Below, in pieces: positions 1 to 8,902 of a stretch of 64,000 nucleotides of DNA. The notes under the pieces were generated by a model. That model made no database searches. It was given only the letters and a program-made list of their open reading frames with translations, and was not told the origin of the DNA. Positions within the stretch are counted from its first letter, which is position 1. Each line of letters opens with the position of its first letter. The DNA is taken from positions 17,947 to 81,946 of the forward strand of contig JAIPJX010000006.1 in NCBI GenBank assembly GCA_021733945.1, read 5' to 3'. The DNA comes from Verrucomicrobiota bacterium (GTDB taxonomy: Bacteria; Verrucomicrobiota; Verrucomicrobiia; Limisphaerales; SIBE01). The position numbers and the translations under genes are program-made.

Positions 1-756
1 TTTCTCCGCCGCCAAAATCAGCCCGCGCACACGGCCCAGCGTGGTATCCTGTCCGGCCCGGCTCACGCGGATCTCCAGCACGCCGGTGAGATTCTGGGTT
101 CCTGCAAAAACTTCATCACCGGGTTTCTTGTCAACCGGCAGCGATTCACCCGTGATGTTCGCCTGGTTGAAAGATCCCTGTCCGTTCACGATCTCGCCGT
201 CCGCGGCCACATTATCACCGGGGCGCACCCGGATGACATCGCCCACGGACAAATCCTTCGCGGCGACCTCGTCCTCGTCACCGTTGCTGTTGATGCGCCG
301 CGCCTTGGTCGGGGTGAGTTTGATCAGGGACTCGATCGAAGCGCGCGCGCCGGCTGCGGTGCGGGACTCGATGATTTCACCCATCAACATGAAAAACGCG
401 ACGATGCCCGCAATCTCGTATTGACCGGAGGCGAACGCGGCCAGAACGGCGATCCCGACCAGTTCGTTGATGCTGAGAATGCCGCGCCGGACATCCTTCA
501 GGGCGGTCCAGACAATGGGGTATCCCAGAATGATCGCACCGATCATGGCGCTGAAGTTGGCGACCATGGATTCGGCGTTGGTGCCCTTGTCGAGAAACCA
601 CTGCACGACCCAGGCGTTGACGATGAAGATCAGGCCCACGAGGGTCTGCTTGAGGCGCACGGGCGTATGCTCGTGATCGTGCTCGCAAGTCTCGCAGTCC
701 GGGTCGGACGGGTGCTGGGCATGATTCGGATCGAGCTCAGACTCTTTTCGGCTCAT
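1..756 (-). CDS. Heavy-metal P-type ATPase, N-terminal part (cut by window edge)
   Basis: Reading the minus strand from ATG at 756 gives 252 open codons that run off the window. The first 35 residues are rich in His, Asp, Glu and Cys (a CETCEHDHEH stretch), a likely metal-binding tail. Two hydrophobic pairs follow, then an actuator domain with the TGES motif (ITGESLPVDKKPG) around residues 205-215. This order fits P1B-type ATPases that export or import transition metals across the inner membrane; the phosphorylation DKTG motif and the metal-selective CPx helix lie outside the window, so substrate cannot be assigned. It lies 99 bp downstream of the HflK-like gene on the same strand and may belong to that operon. 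Confidence 0.88.
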   Translation of the reverse strand, partial: MSRKESELDPNHAQHPSDPDCETCEHDHEHTPVRLKQTLVGLIFIVNAWVVQWFLDKGTNAESMVANFSAMIGAIILGYPIVWTALKDVRRGILSINELVGIAVLAAFASGQYEIAGIVAFFMLMGEIIESRTAAGARASIESLIKLTPTKARRINSNGDEDEVAAKDLSVGDVIRVRPGDNVAADGEIVNGQGSFNQANITGESLPVDKKPGDEVFAGTQNLTGVLEIRVSRAGQDTTLGRVRGLILAAEK

Positions 757-855
757 GAGAGAGGTTACTTGCATAAATTTTCTTTCGCAAATTGCGGATT
801 CAGGCGCGCCCAAGCCGTTGTTCCCCATTTGGGAACCGGCACGCCCGGACGCCGA

Positions 856-1962
856 TCAGCGTCGCGATGGTTTCTGTGGTTCGCGGTTGAGCAACATTCT
901 CAACTCACGCTCGCGCCCTTTCTGTCCCTCGGGGACGAAAAACTTCTCGATGGCGGAATTGGTCAGAATCCGTTGGACCGCCTCGTTCCGCAGGCGCGCC
1001 ATAAACAGACCCGGGTTGCGCTCGAAATGCGGCAATTGATTTGTGAAATAACGTGCTTCGGCGGTCACCGCCTGGACCAGGCGCGCGCGGGTGGTTTCGC
1101 CGGCATTGACGATCGAGTTGGCTTCGCCCCGTGACGTGCTGTAGCTGCGGCTGGCGTAGGACCTGGCAACTTCATTGGTCTGGCGGCTCTCCTGTTCGGC
1201 CGAAAGCACCGCCTCGAACGCGGGTTTCAGATACCTGGGCGGGATCGACTTCATTTCAACCTGTTCCACCGTCACGCCCAGCCCCTGCCGATCCACCATC
1301 GTCTGCACCCGGCCCGTGATTTTCTCCTTCAAACCCAGAATGTTCAACCGGAGTGCGTCATCCGCGGTGTATTGGGACGAAGCGTAGAAGAGGGCGTTGT
1401 TGAGTGCGTTCTGCACCAGGTTCGATGCGTTGACAAAGTTCAGCGCGTAATCGAGGGGTTTGTTGATTCGATACCGCAGCGTGGCGCGCAGGTGAATGAT
1501 GTTCGTATCGGACGTCAGCGTGTATCCATCTGCCGCCGGGTTCAGGGAAGGCCCCGGATACGGTTCCGTTCCGGATGCTTCCATTTCCGGCGTGGTGGCA
1601 TACCACCCGGTGGAAGAACGAACCGTCTGGAACTCGCTGAAAGGTATCTTCACCACTTCGTCGACCGGGTAGGGAAACGACCAATGGGCTCCCGGACCGA
1701 GCAGCTGCTGATCCCCCACGCCGAGGGGACGGCCAAACCGGAGGATGATGGCTCGCTCCTTGGAGGATACGGTGAAAAATCCAGATGAGAAGAAGACCAC
1801 CACCAGCAGGATCATGACGATCTTGACGATGACAAAACTGCTCCGAAGCGCCTCGGCCAGCGCGCGGGATCCGGAATCCTCGGCGGCATCGTGCGAAGGC
1901 ACGCCCGTGTCCGGCAGCTGTTCGTCCTTCTTGGGATCGATGGGATCGTTGGAGTTGGTCAT
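856..1962 (-). CDS. hflK: HflK-like SPFH/band-7 membrane protein
   Basis: A 368-residue protein with a charged cytoplasmic N-terminus, one membrane segment at about residues 42-62 (VKIVMILLVVVFFSSGFF), and then an SPFH domain opening with the family-typical pattern SSKERAIILRFGRP. A long helical stretch follows (AEQESRQTNEVARSYASRSYS), as in HflK. In E. coli HflK pairs with HflC to form a cage that modulates the FtsH protease; that role is inferred here from family membership. The stop of the HflC-like gene lies 7 bp upstream of this start, so the two are probably co-translated. It is the third of three SPFH genes in a row. Confidence 0.88.
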   Translation of the reverse strand: MTNSNDPIDPKKDEQLPDTGVPSHDAAEDSGSRALAEALRSSFVIVKIVMILLVVVFFSSGFFTVSSKERAIILRFGRPLGVGDQQLLGPGAHWSFPYPVDEVVKIPFSEFQTVRSSTGWYATTPEMEASGTEPYPGPSLNPAADGYTLTSDTNIIHLRATLRYRINKPLDYALNFVNASNLVQNALNNALFYASSQYTADDALRLNILGLKEKITGRVQTMVDRQGLGVTVEQVEMKSIPPRYLKPAFEAVLSAEQESRQTNEVARSYASRSYSTSRGEANSIVNAGETTRARLVQAVTAEARYFTNQLPHFERNPGLFMARLRNEAVQRILTNSAIEKFFVPEGQKGRERELRMLLNREPQKPSRR

Positions 1963-1969
1963 GGCGCGA

Positions 1970-2905
1970 TCAAGGGTTCCGGGGCCTCAACGTCGGCACC
2001 GAGGATGCGCCTGAAGACGCTCCCGGAATTCGGGTGAGCAGGTCGTAAGGCGGCGTGCGTTCGTCAAGAATCAGGGTTGTCTTGTCCTTCAGCGTGGATT
2101 CCAGCGTCTCGACGTTCAGAAGGAACATCGCCAGCTCCGCATTCTGCTCAAACACCTTGAACCACTCCGCCGCTTCGGCATCCGCTTTGCCACGGATTTC
2201 GATCGCCTGGCTGGATGCTTCGGCAAGAATCTTGTCCCGTTCCCGGTCGGCATTGCTCCGGATCTTCATGGCCGCCGCTTCCCCCTCGGCCTTGATCCGC
2301 TGCACCTCGCGGTCGCGTTCGGACTGCATGCGCGCGAACACCTTTTCGGTCACGCTCTCGGGCAGCCCCAGTTTCTTGATGCCAACGAACTTCACCTCGA
2401 TGCCGTATTTATCGGCGGCCACCGGTCGGATCGCCTGCATGATTTCGCGTTCGATCTCGTCGAACCTGAGCTGCTTGGCATCCGTGGAGACAAAATGAGA
2501 GAATGTATGCTTGCCAACGACTTCGTTCTTGCTGCTCTCGACCAATCCACCCAGAGCGGGTTCCGCCTCGGACGCCTGCCCGCCTGGGAAACTGTTGAAG
2601 AAGTTGGTCGGGTTGCTGATCGTCCATCCGACATACACCATGACCAGGAGCGGATAACTGTCCTGGGTGAGCGCCTGTTCGAACCGGCCCTCGTAGCTGT
2701 GGATCCGGCGGTCAAACCGGTAGACCTTCTGAATGGGGCGCGGCCATTTCCAGTTCAACCCCGCCTGCTCAATGAACCGGGTCGGTTTGTCAAACGTGGT
2801 CACCACCGCCACCTCGGTCTGGCGGACCTGGAAGGTGAACAACAGGATCACAAAGATGAACAGTAGGAGAAACCCGACGATGACCGTGATTGTATTGCGT
2901 TTCAT
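1970..2905 (-). CDS. hflC: HflC-like SPFH/band-7 membrane protein
   Basis: A 311-residue protein with an N-terminal membrane anchor (about residues 5-25), then a band-7 domain starting QVRQTEVAVVTTFDKPTR. The coiled-coil part contains the HflC signature pattern of repeated Glu/Arg/Ala (ARMQSERDREVQRIKAEGEA, then ADRERDKILAEAS). HflC usually partners HflK at the inner membrane and faces the periplasm. The gene lies between an HflK-like gene 7 bp downstream and a longer membrane-fused HflK-like gene 15 bp upstream, so all three SPFH proteins are likely made together. Confidence 0.88.
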   Translation of the reverse strand: MKRNTITVIVGFLLLFIFVILLFTFQVRQTEVAVVTTFDKPTRFIEQAGLNWKWPRPIQKVYRFDRRIHSYEGRFEQALTQDSYPLLVMVYVGWTISNPTNFFNSFPGGQASEAEPALGGLVESSKNEVVGKHTFSHFVSTDAKQLRFDEIEREIMQAIRPVAADKYGIEVKFVGIKKLGLPESVTEKVFARMQSERDREVQRIKAEGEAAAMKIRSNADRERDKILAEASSQAIEIRGKADAEAAEWFKVFEQNAELAMFLLNVETLESTLKDKTTLILDERTPPYDLLTRIPGASSGASSVPTLRPRNP

Positions 2906-2920
2906 GCTCTTGTTTTCAGA

Positions 2921-4810
2921 TTACTTGGCGGCACCCGGAAGCGGCACATCCAGAAGATCGGGGCGTAGTTTGTCCTGCAGATCCACCGTCACGACGTCGC
3001 GCACATTGGTGACAGTCAAAATGTATTTCCGGGAATTGGTCGCACTCTGCGAGAGTGCCTTCAGGTAGGCCCGATGTGAAAAGATTGTCGGCGAAGCCCG
3101 GAACGCGGAGAGCTGATTGGTGAAGCGCGCCGCCCTGGCCTGAGTCTCGGCCACTTTGCGAAACAGGTAGGCGTCCGCCTGGTCAATGGCCATGGAGGCA
3201 TTGGCCGATGCCAGAGCCACCGTCTCGGCCGCATAACCTTCGGCGGCATGAACGGCCGATTCCTTCTCCTGACTGGCACCGTTGACCTCTTCAAATTTGG
3301 TGGCAACCTTCACCGGCGGATGGATGTCCTGCAATCCGACCAAAACGACATCCACTCCGAGTTGAAGCGCGTTGGCCTGGGTTTGAATGCGTTCCCGCAG
3401 ATCCAGCGCCGCACTGGCACGGCCATTGGACATCACGTCAAACAGATCGACGCCAACGAGGTAGCGGATCACTTCGCGGGTGGCAATTTTCTCAAGCAAC
3501 TTGCCGGAATCCACATGGTTGTAAAACCAGGCACGCAGATCATTGATCTGGTATTGCACCGGAATATTGATGCTCAGCAAATCGACGGGCGCGCCCTTCT
3601 CGGCGGTGACCGAGTTGGTCGAGGCGGAAAGCGAACGGCTGGCCACCATCACGTTGAACTCTTCCTCACCGGCATGCGCCACCGACCAAAGGACCGTGTG
3701 GCTGTCTTCGGCATGCTCCTCTTCGTGCTCCTCCCCTTCCTCGGCACCCACCGTGAACGTCTGGATTTGACGGGTACGGGCGCGGTAAACGGTGTCAATC
3801 GGAGCCGGAAGTTTCAGATGCATTCCAGGCTCGAGCAACGCGCCATTGTCCACCGGACGGCCGAACCGTTCGAGAAGCCCCTGTTCGCCCGGGCTGATGA
3901 ACACCACCGTGGTGGAGAGCCAGAGCAATGCAAACTGCAGAAGCACGATCCAGGCGAAGGCTTTCTCGAGAAACCGGTAGAACCAGGTTTCCGACACCTT
4001 GAATCCGAACTGGTAATCAAGCGCCTGTGCAGCCGTGGTCACCAAACCTTCGGGATGCCCGAGCAATCCGACCAGCCGGCTCTCGTAGAGCGGACGGGCG
4101 GCCTTGCCCTTGACTCGGGGACGGTAGATCTCGAGCACCAGATTGACCAGGTTCTCGATGGCGGCCAGGGCGATGATGCCGGCAAAGACGCGGGCGGTGT
4201 ACAAATCGAACCCCGAAAATCCCAGAAGGTCCGCGGCGTGGGACACTGCGACGATGAAACAGATATACGAACCCAGCAGCAGGTAGCTGGCACCGGGCCG
4301 GAGCAGGCGCGAGTTCTCCAGCTGCGCCAGGCCGGCCGAATATTTGCCAACCATGAACAGGATCAATGCGCACAGCCCGAAAAGCGCCATCGAAACCGTT
4401 GGTTTCGAGAGTCCCTCCGGCGTGATTTTCATCAGCCAGGTCGCCAGGAAATAGGCCACACCGGCCTGGATCAGGAAGAGGAACACCGTGAACACGGGGA
4501 GAAACACCCGTTCGAACTGCTCCCTGGACCGTTGTGCGGGCAGAATCTCGACATCGGTCGCCGTAAACAGCCCGGAGCCACCCTTCGATTTGGTGAGCTC
4601 CTCAAATTCGAGCTTCTCCAGCCGCTCGGATTCCTCCAGCCGCATCTGAATGTAGCTGACACAGGCGACCAGCAGGCCGAGTCCCAGCATCACCAACCCA
4701 GCCTGACCGGTCAGGGTCTTGGAATAAAACGCAAGGATCGCCGTGGCGGCGAAGACCACCATCGACACAACCACATTGACCAGCCCAGTTTTTAAATGAT
4801 TTCGTTCCAT
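2921..4810 (-). CDS. Large multi-TM protein with C-terminal HflK-like SPFH domain
   Basis: A 629-residue protein, far longer than a normal HflK (about 380-420). The first 300 residues hold several hydrophobic segments (around 12-30, 32-50, 105-130, 140-155, 175-195, 210-225 and 285-305). The last ends in STTVVFISPGEQGLLERFGR, the usual entry to an SPFH domain. A His/Glu-rich insert (EEGEEHEEEHAEDSH) lies at about residues 358-372 and could bind metal, which would suit the P-type ATPase encoded downstream. The rest follows the HflK pattern (AEGYAAETVALASANASMAI). It has the layout seen in some Verrucomicrobia and Planctomycetes; what the extra membrane part does is unknown. Confidence 0.8.
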   Translation of the reverse strand: MERNHLKTGLVNVVVSMVVFAATAILAFYSKTLTGQAGLVMLGLGLLVACVSYIQMRLEESERLEKLEFEELTKSKGGSGLFTATDVEILPAQRSREQFERVFLPVFTVFLFLIQAGVAYFLATWLMKITPEGLSKPTVSMALFGLCALILFMVGKYSAGLAQLENSRLLRPGASYLLLGSYICFIVAVSHAADLLGFSGFDLYTARVFAGIIALAAIENLVNLVLEIYRPRVKGKAARPLYESRLVGLLGHPEGLVTTAAQALDYQFGFKVSETWFYRFLEKAFAWIVLLQFALLWLSTTVVFISPGEQGLLERFGRPVDNGALLEPGMHLKLPAPIDTVYRARTRQIQTFTVGAEEGEEHEEEHAEDSHTVLWSVAHAGEEEFNVMVASRSLSASTNSVTAEKGAPVDLLSINIPVQYQINDLRAWFYNHVDSGKLLEKIATREVIRYLVGVDLFDVMSNGRASAALDLRERIQTQANALQLGVDVVLVGLQDIHPPVKVATKFEEVNGASQEKESAVHAAEGYAAETVALASANASMAIDQADAYLFRKVAETQARAARFTNQLSAFRASPTIFSHRAYLKALSQSATNSRKYILTVTNVRDVVTVDLQDKLRPDLLDVPLPGAAK

Positions 4811-4818
4811 GCGTAGCT

Positions 4819-5964
4819 TCAGGTCAATTCGCGGTCTTCAAACAGGATCAACGCCACAGAGAGCGTGGCACCCAGATACCCGAGCACATAACCGAACGCT
4901 TGCCCGACGTACGGCCACGGGATCTTTTTTTCGTTCTCAAGCGCGTCTGCAAGCCAGAAAAGCTGCCAGTTAGGCAAAACACTGTAAAGAATAGAAGCCC
5001 ACCAGACGGGTCCCAACCCCGCCGCCCGCATCCGGGCCTGCTCCTCGGGGGTAACCTGCCCCTGCTCCACCGGCTCCAGTCGCCCATCCTTGTTCAGATC
5101 ATGGGTCTCCACCGTCTGGGACATCATTCGAATTTGTTCGTCCGTCCAACGGGTGTCGCGCACCTGAGCCTTGGTGTCGAACAGGTTCCACGCAGGAACC
5201 GCCCGTCGTCCCACCAGGAAATCCGACATCAGCCCCAGCAGGAAGAACGCAGAGCATACCGCCAAAGTCGGGATCATTTCAAGCCTCGTCGAACAGGCCA
5301 GCGCCAGTCCCGCCAGTATCCAGAGTGCAAACAGGATCAGGATCGCCGCCGGCACCATCCTCCAGTCCACCACCGGTGCCGCCCGGGTCATGATCGCCTC
5401 TGCCTTCGTGAAAAATGCAATCACCACGAACGCCACCGTGATCATCCCCACCACAAAAAACACGGCATCCGCCACAAACGGACGCCGTAGAAAATAGTTG
5501 GAAAACCCGCCGAACCCGTAGCCCAAAGCCACCGCCCCAAAGAATATCAAGAGCGAGCGGGTGTCCACCTCGCCATAGGCGTCGAATGCCATCCGGCTCG
5601 CCAGCAGCGCGGCCAGCAGATTCGTGAAGGTCAGCAGCGTCAACGCCCCGGCCACACCCACATATTTCGCGAGCAAAAACTGCACCCGGCTCACCGGCTT
5701 GGCCAGGACCGCCAGGGCGGTCCCGCTCCGGATCTCATGCGCCACGGATGAGGAGGCGCTCAGCACCGCCCCGAACAGTCCCGTCAGCAGCATCGTGGCC
5801 AGCGCGCCATCCTTCACCAGCTTGGGATCTTCTCCAAATCCGAAATAGGGCACCGCCGACAGAAACACGATGAAACAGGCGGCAGCCGTCATGAGCAACA
5901 GGAACACGGGCTGACGGATCAGCTCCATGAACGCGTTGCCCGCTATGGTCATTGCTTGTCGCAT
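4819..5964 (-). CDS. ABC-2 type transporter permease with EF-hand-like insert
   Basis: A 381-residue integral membrane protein with about six to seven hydrophobic segments. It starts MRQAMTIAGNAFMELIRQPV, typical of ABC-2 permeases. The pattern EIRSGTALAVLAKPVSR at about residues 80-96 is the cytoplasmic helix that contacts the ATPase in gliding/NatB-type exporters. No ATP-binding subunit is adjacent, so its partner must be elsewhere. Before the last membrane segments lies a soluble loop with an EF-hand-like calcium motif (THDLNKDGRLEPVE), unusual in this family. The frame extends nine bases further to a TTG, but the ATG at 5964 is the better start. The gene ends 8 bp before the large SPFH gene. 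Confidence 0.75.
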   Translation of the reverse strand: MRQAMTIAGNAFMELIRQPVFLLLMTAAACFIVFLSAVPYFGFGEDPKLVKDGALATMLLTGLFGAVLSASSSVAHEIRSGTALAVLAKPVSRVQFLLAKYVGVAGALTLLTFTNLLAALLASRMAFDAYGEVDTRSLLIFFGAVALGYGFGGFSNYFLRRPFVADAVFFVVGMITVAFVVIAFFTKAEAIMTRAAPVVDWRMVPAAILILFALWILAGLALACSTRLEMIPTLAVCSAFFLLGLMSDFLVGRRAVPAWNLFDTKAQVRDTRWTDEQIRMMSQTVETHDLNKDGRLEPVEQGQVTPEEQARMRAAGLGPVWWASILYSVLPNWQLFWLADALENEKKIPWPYVGQAFGYVLGYLGATLSVALILFEDRELT

Positions 5965-6179
5965 GCGTCTCAAATAAATCGTTTTCCGCCAATTCCATGG
6001 GGCGGTCGGTGGCGTGCCTCAGTTGCATGCCGACCGGCGGACTGACCTAGGTGAGCGGCGAAATTAACTGGATTCCGCCCTGCTGCACACTGTGCGTTTG
6101 ATTGCACACCCACTCCCTGGAGCAGGCATCCGAACGCACAGGGTCAAGCACTTAGATCCCGAAGCCCCCTCGCTCCTGC
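5965..6179. other. Intergenic region upstream of the SPFH/ABC operon
   Basis: About 215 bases separate the start of the ABC permease from the stop of the peptidyl-prolyl isomerase gene. It must hold the promoter of the permease/SPFH operon unless transcription continues from the isomerase gene. No convincing promoter, terminator or small ORF was recognised. Confidence 0.4.
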
Positions 6180-7136
6180 TCAGTAATAACGGACCAGCGA
6201 CTTGGTTTTTAGCCGTTCGATCCACTTGTCATGCAGTCGTTTCATTTCGATTGCCTTGAGGTTGGTCTCAATCTCGTCCCGCACCTCAGGCAACGATTTT
6301 GTATGCGCCGGGATCACCCCTTCCACCAGCAGGATGTAGGATCCGTCCGCTGCAGTGATCACCCCGCTGAGTTCACCCGGTTTCAGCGAGAACGCAGGCT
6401 CAGCCAGATCCTCGCGCAATACGGATCGCTCCACCCAACCCCAGTCGCCACCTTCCGAGGCCTGTGTGCTCTGGGAATAAATCCGCGCCAACTCGGCAAA
6501 GGGCACTCCCGCCTTGAGTTTCGAAATGATTTCCGCGGCCAACCGGCCCGTGTCCAGTCCCTGCTCCCCCAATCGGCTCGGCAACACGATCATTCGCAGC
6601 TTGATCTGATCCTCCACGCGGAAATTCGCACGATTTTCCACATAATAAACCTCGATTTTATGGGGTGAGATCAGGGGATCCTGAGGCAGATTATGCCGCC
6701 GCATCTCCCGCAGCACGGCCGACTTCCGGACCCGTTCCTTGTAACTTTCAAACGTAAGACCCTGCGCTTGAAGTGTTTTTGTGAAAGTCAGCCGATCTCC
6801 GTACGTTTGGATGTCTTTCTGCACCATATCTTCGATATAGGTCTCCGGCAGCACGAACCCCGCTGTCTTAAACTCATGCAGGATCAACTGCTCTTCGACC
6901 AGTTCGTCCAGGTACTTTTCCTGCAGTTCACGCAGCTTCTGGGTGAACGTTTCAGGGTTGGCGGCATACTGGGACTGCAGAAAGGACGCATCGGGCGCAA
7001 GCCGGTTCTCGAGATCCTTCTTGGTGATGATGGCTTCGTTGACGCGAGCCAGCACCGCGTTGGCGAGAATCGGCGCGGCTCCGGACACAGGTGCCACACA
7101 AACGAGTAATGCTAAGACGATTCTCAAGAAACTCAT
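6180..7136 (-). CDS. Periplasmic parvulin-type peptidyl-prolyl isomerase (SurA/PpiC-like)
   Basis: A 318-residue protein with a Sec signal peptide (MSFLRIVLALLVCVAPVSGA). An N-terminal SurA-like chaperone region follows (NAVLARVNEAIITKKDLENR), and then one parvulin domain at about residues 170-275 with the family patterns LRMIVLP, FAELARIYSQ, GGDWGWVERSVL and ILLVEG. It should catalyse prolyl cis/trans isomerisation and assist folding of outer-membrane or exported proteins in the periplasm. Typical SurA is about 430 residues with two parvulin domains; this one has a single domain, closer to PpiC/PrsA-type foldases. It stands alone, with 121 bp to the DUF456 gene upstream. Confidence 0.87.
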   Translation of the reverse strand: MSFLRIVLALLVCVAPVSGAAPILANAVLARVNEAIITKKDLENRLAPDASFLQSQYAANPETFTQKLRELQEKYLDELVEEQLILHEFKTAGFVLPETYIEDMVQKDIQTYGDRLTFTKTLQAQGLTFESYKERVRKSAVLREMRRHNLPQDPLISPHKIEVYYVENRANFRVEDQIKLRMIVLPSRLGEQGLDTGRLAAEIISKLKAGVPFAELARIYSQSTQASEGGDWGWVERSVLREDLAEPAFSLKPGELSGVITAADGSYILLVEGVIPAHTKSLPEVRDEIETNLKAIEMKRLHDKWIERLKTKSLVRYY

Positions 7137-7257
7137 ATTTCAAAGGGACCCACTGTAGGCGACGCTCCCCGCACGGTCAAGCGGTGCCACGGTCAAGATT
7201 TCTAAATCCCCGACCCGTGTCCGTGAAACGGGGAACCACGCTTTCACGCTCCGCCGT

Positions 7258-7803
7258 TTATCCGGTTATCCGAATCACAATCGCCGCGAGCAGTTTTCCG
7301 GATTCGCCCATGCTCCGGTAGATGACATCCACGGTAAAAATCCCCATCATCGCCATTCCGCACGCCATCTTTCCGAGGGCACCCGCAAGCAACCCAAGCA
7401 ACGCCCCGACGCCCGCACGCGCAGCTTCGTCGAACTTGCGTCCACCCACCATTTCAAACAGGAGCGCCCCGATGAACGGTCCCAGAATCATTCCCGGCAG
7501 ACTGAAGAACAGCCCCAGGCAGGCGCCAACCACCGCACCCAGGATCCCGCGCCAGGTGGCACCGAGCTTCCGCGCACCGAGCATGGTGGCCAGATAATCA
7601 ACGCCCAGGGAGAACAACGTGATGCCGAGCAGGAGCAGGAGCACCGAGGTTCGGGCGCTGGCCTCCCCGAAATAAAGACGATGCGCCACCGCGCCGGCGA
7701 GCACCAGCGGCGTGCTCGGCAGGGCGGGCAGCAGGCTGCCCAGAATTCCAACGCCCATCACCAAAAGTGCCAGGCAAAGACCAACGATTTGTTCAATACT
7801 CAC
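7258..7803 (-). CDS. DUF456 family small membrane protein
   Basis: About 181 residues from a GTG at 7803 (VSIEQIVGLCLALLVMGVGI). The open frame reaches back to 7860 but would then overlap the upstream rluD-like gene. It is strongly hydrophobic, with the Gly-rich helical pairs of DUF456: LLPALPSTPLVLAGAVAHR near the start and FFSLPGMILGPFIGALLFEM in the middle. DUF456 proteins are inner-membrane proteins of unknown function; a role in glycine-zipper-like membrane assembly is only a guess. It follows the pseudouridine synthase gene closely and is probably co-transcribed with it. Confidence 0.8.
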   Translation of the reverse strand: MSIEQIVGLCLALLVMGVGILGSLLPALPSTPLVLAGAVAHRLYFGEASARTSVLLLLLGITLFSLGVDYLATMLGARKLGATWRGILGAVVGACLGLFFSLPGMILGPFIGALLFEMVGGRKFDEAARAGVGALLGLLAGALGKMACGMAMMGIFTVDVIYRSMGESGKLLAAIVIRITG

Positions 7804-7840
7804 GGATTGTATTCGAAATCTCCGGAAACATCCGGATGGT

Positions 7841-8890
7841 TCAGCCCCGGGCTCCAACACCCTTCACCCGAAGCGCCAGCACCGCCTTCTGAAAATCCTC
7901 CGGTGCGGGCACCGTAAAACTCATTCGCTCGCTGCGGACCGGATGCGTGAAACAGAGCGTGCGGGCATGCAGCAGCACCCGCGGCGCGGCATAGTTGGTG
8001 AGCTCGCACAAACGCCGGGTCTGCCGGCTCCCATACACCTGATCCCCCGCCAGCGGAGCCCCCAGGTGCTGGAAATGCACCCGAATCTGGTGCGTCCGTC
8101 CCGTGTGCAGCCGGGCTTCCACATGATCCGCTCCGGACAACCGCTCCAGCACCCGGTAACTGGTCCAGGCTTCCCGTCCCTTGCCATCGGTCACCGACAT
8201 GCGTTTCCGATGGGATGGATGGCGTGCAATCGCGGCGTGGATCTCACCACTGGCCCGCGGCAGATGCCCGCACACCACGGCCTCGTAAATCTTCTCAACC
8301 CTGCGTTCCGCGAACTGCTGGCTCAGTGCCGTGTGCGACGTGTCGTTCTTGGCGACCACCAGGCAGCCGCTGGTCTCCTTGTCGAGTCGATGCACAATCC
8401 CCGGTCGGGCCACCCCTCCGATGCCACTGAGTTGCCCCCGGCAATGGTGGAGCAGGGCATTGACCAGCGTGTGGGACTCATGCCCCGCGGCCGGATGCAC
8501 CACCATGCCCGCCGGTTTGTTCAGAACCAGCAACCCCTCGTCCTCGTACACGATCTCGAGCGGGATCTTCTCCGGCTCCACGTCGAGCGATTTGGGTTCC
8601 GGCCAGTGCACCTGAATCCTGTCCCCGCGCGTCGGCCGATGCGCCGGTTTTACAGTCTGTCCACCCAAACGAATCTCCCCCTGCTCGATCAACCGCCGAA
8701 TCGTCTCGCGCGAAACCGCAGGAAACCGGGTGCGCAGGTAGGTGTCCAGCCTCTGGTTCACGACGAGTTCCGCCACCACCAGCACCTCGCTTCGTGAGTC
8801 CATCCCGGCATCGTCAGACGGTTCCATCAGCGACGGATCTTCGTCGATGAAACCGGGGATGACGGGCATAGACCTTTGTTCAGGGTCCAT
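7841..8890 (-). CDS. rluD: RluA/RluD family 23S rRNA pseudouridine synthase
   Basis: A 349-residue protein. An N-terminal S4 RNA-binding domain (RLDTYLRTRFPAVSRETIRR, about 47-66) is followed by the catalytic domain with the motif IVHRLDKETSG, whose Asp is the nucleophile, at about residues 165-175. Further family patterns are GRTHQIRVHFQHLG and the C-terminal HPV...F region. RluD-type enzymes convert uridines in helix 69 of 23S rRNA to pseudouridine; the exact target cannot be fixed by eye, as RluA/C/D relatives look alike. It lies 12 bp downstream of lgt on the same strand. The 30-residue acidic N-terminal extension before the S4 domain has no recognised role. Confidence 0.88.
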   Translation of the reverse strand: MDPEQRSMPVIPGFIDEDPSLMEPSDDAGMDSRSEVLVVAELVVNQRLDTYLRTRFPAVSRETIRRLIEQGEIRLGGQTVKPAHRPTRGDRIQVHWPEPKSLDVEPEKIPLEIVYEDEGLLVLNKPAGMVVHPAAGHESHTLVNALLHHCRGQLSGIGGVARPGIVHRLDKETSGCLVVAKNDTSHTALSQQFAERRVEKIYEAVVCGHLPRASGEIHAAIARHPSHRKRMSVTDGKGREAWTSYRVLERLSGADHVEARLHTGRTHQIRVHFQHLGAPLAGDQVYGSRQTRRLCELTNYAAPRVLLHARTLCFTHPVRSERMSFTVPAPEDFQKAVLALRVKGVGARG

Positions 8891-8902
8891 AAAATGATCC
8901 GA

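Noticed and set aside
420..1134. Plus-strand open frame of 237 codons across the P-type ATPase and HflK region
   Set aside because: It is antisense to two clear minus-strand genes and its product has no recognisable domain; GC-rich codon use opens such shadow frames.
3248..4795. Plus-strand open frame of 515 codons inside the large SPFH gene
   Set aside because: It is the antisense of a membrane/SPFH protein with good motifs. The predicted product is rich in His, Gln and Arg without a signal or fold.
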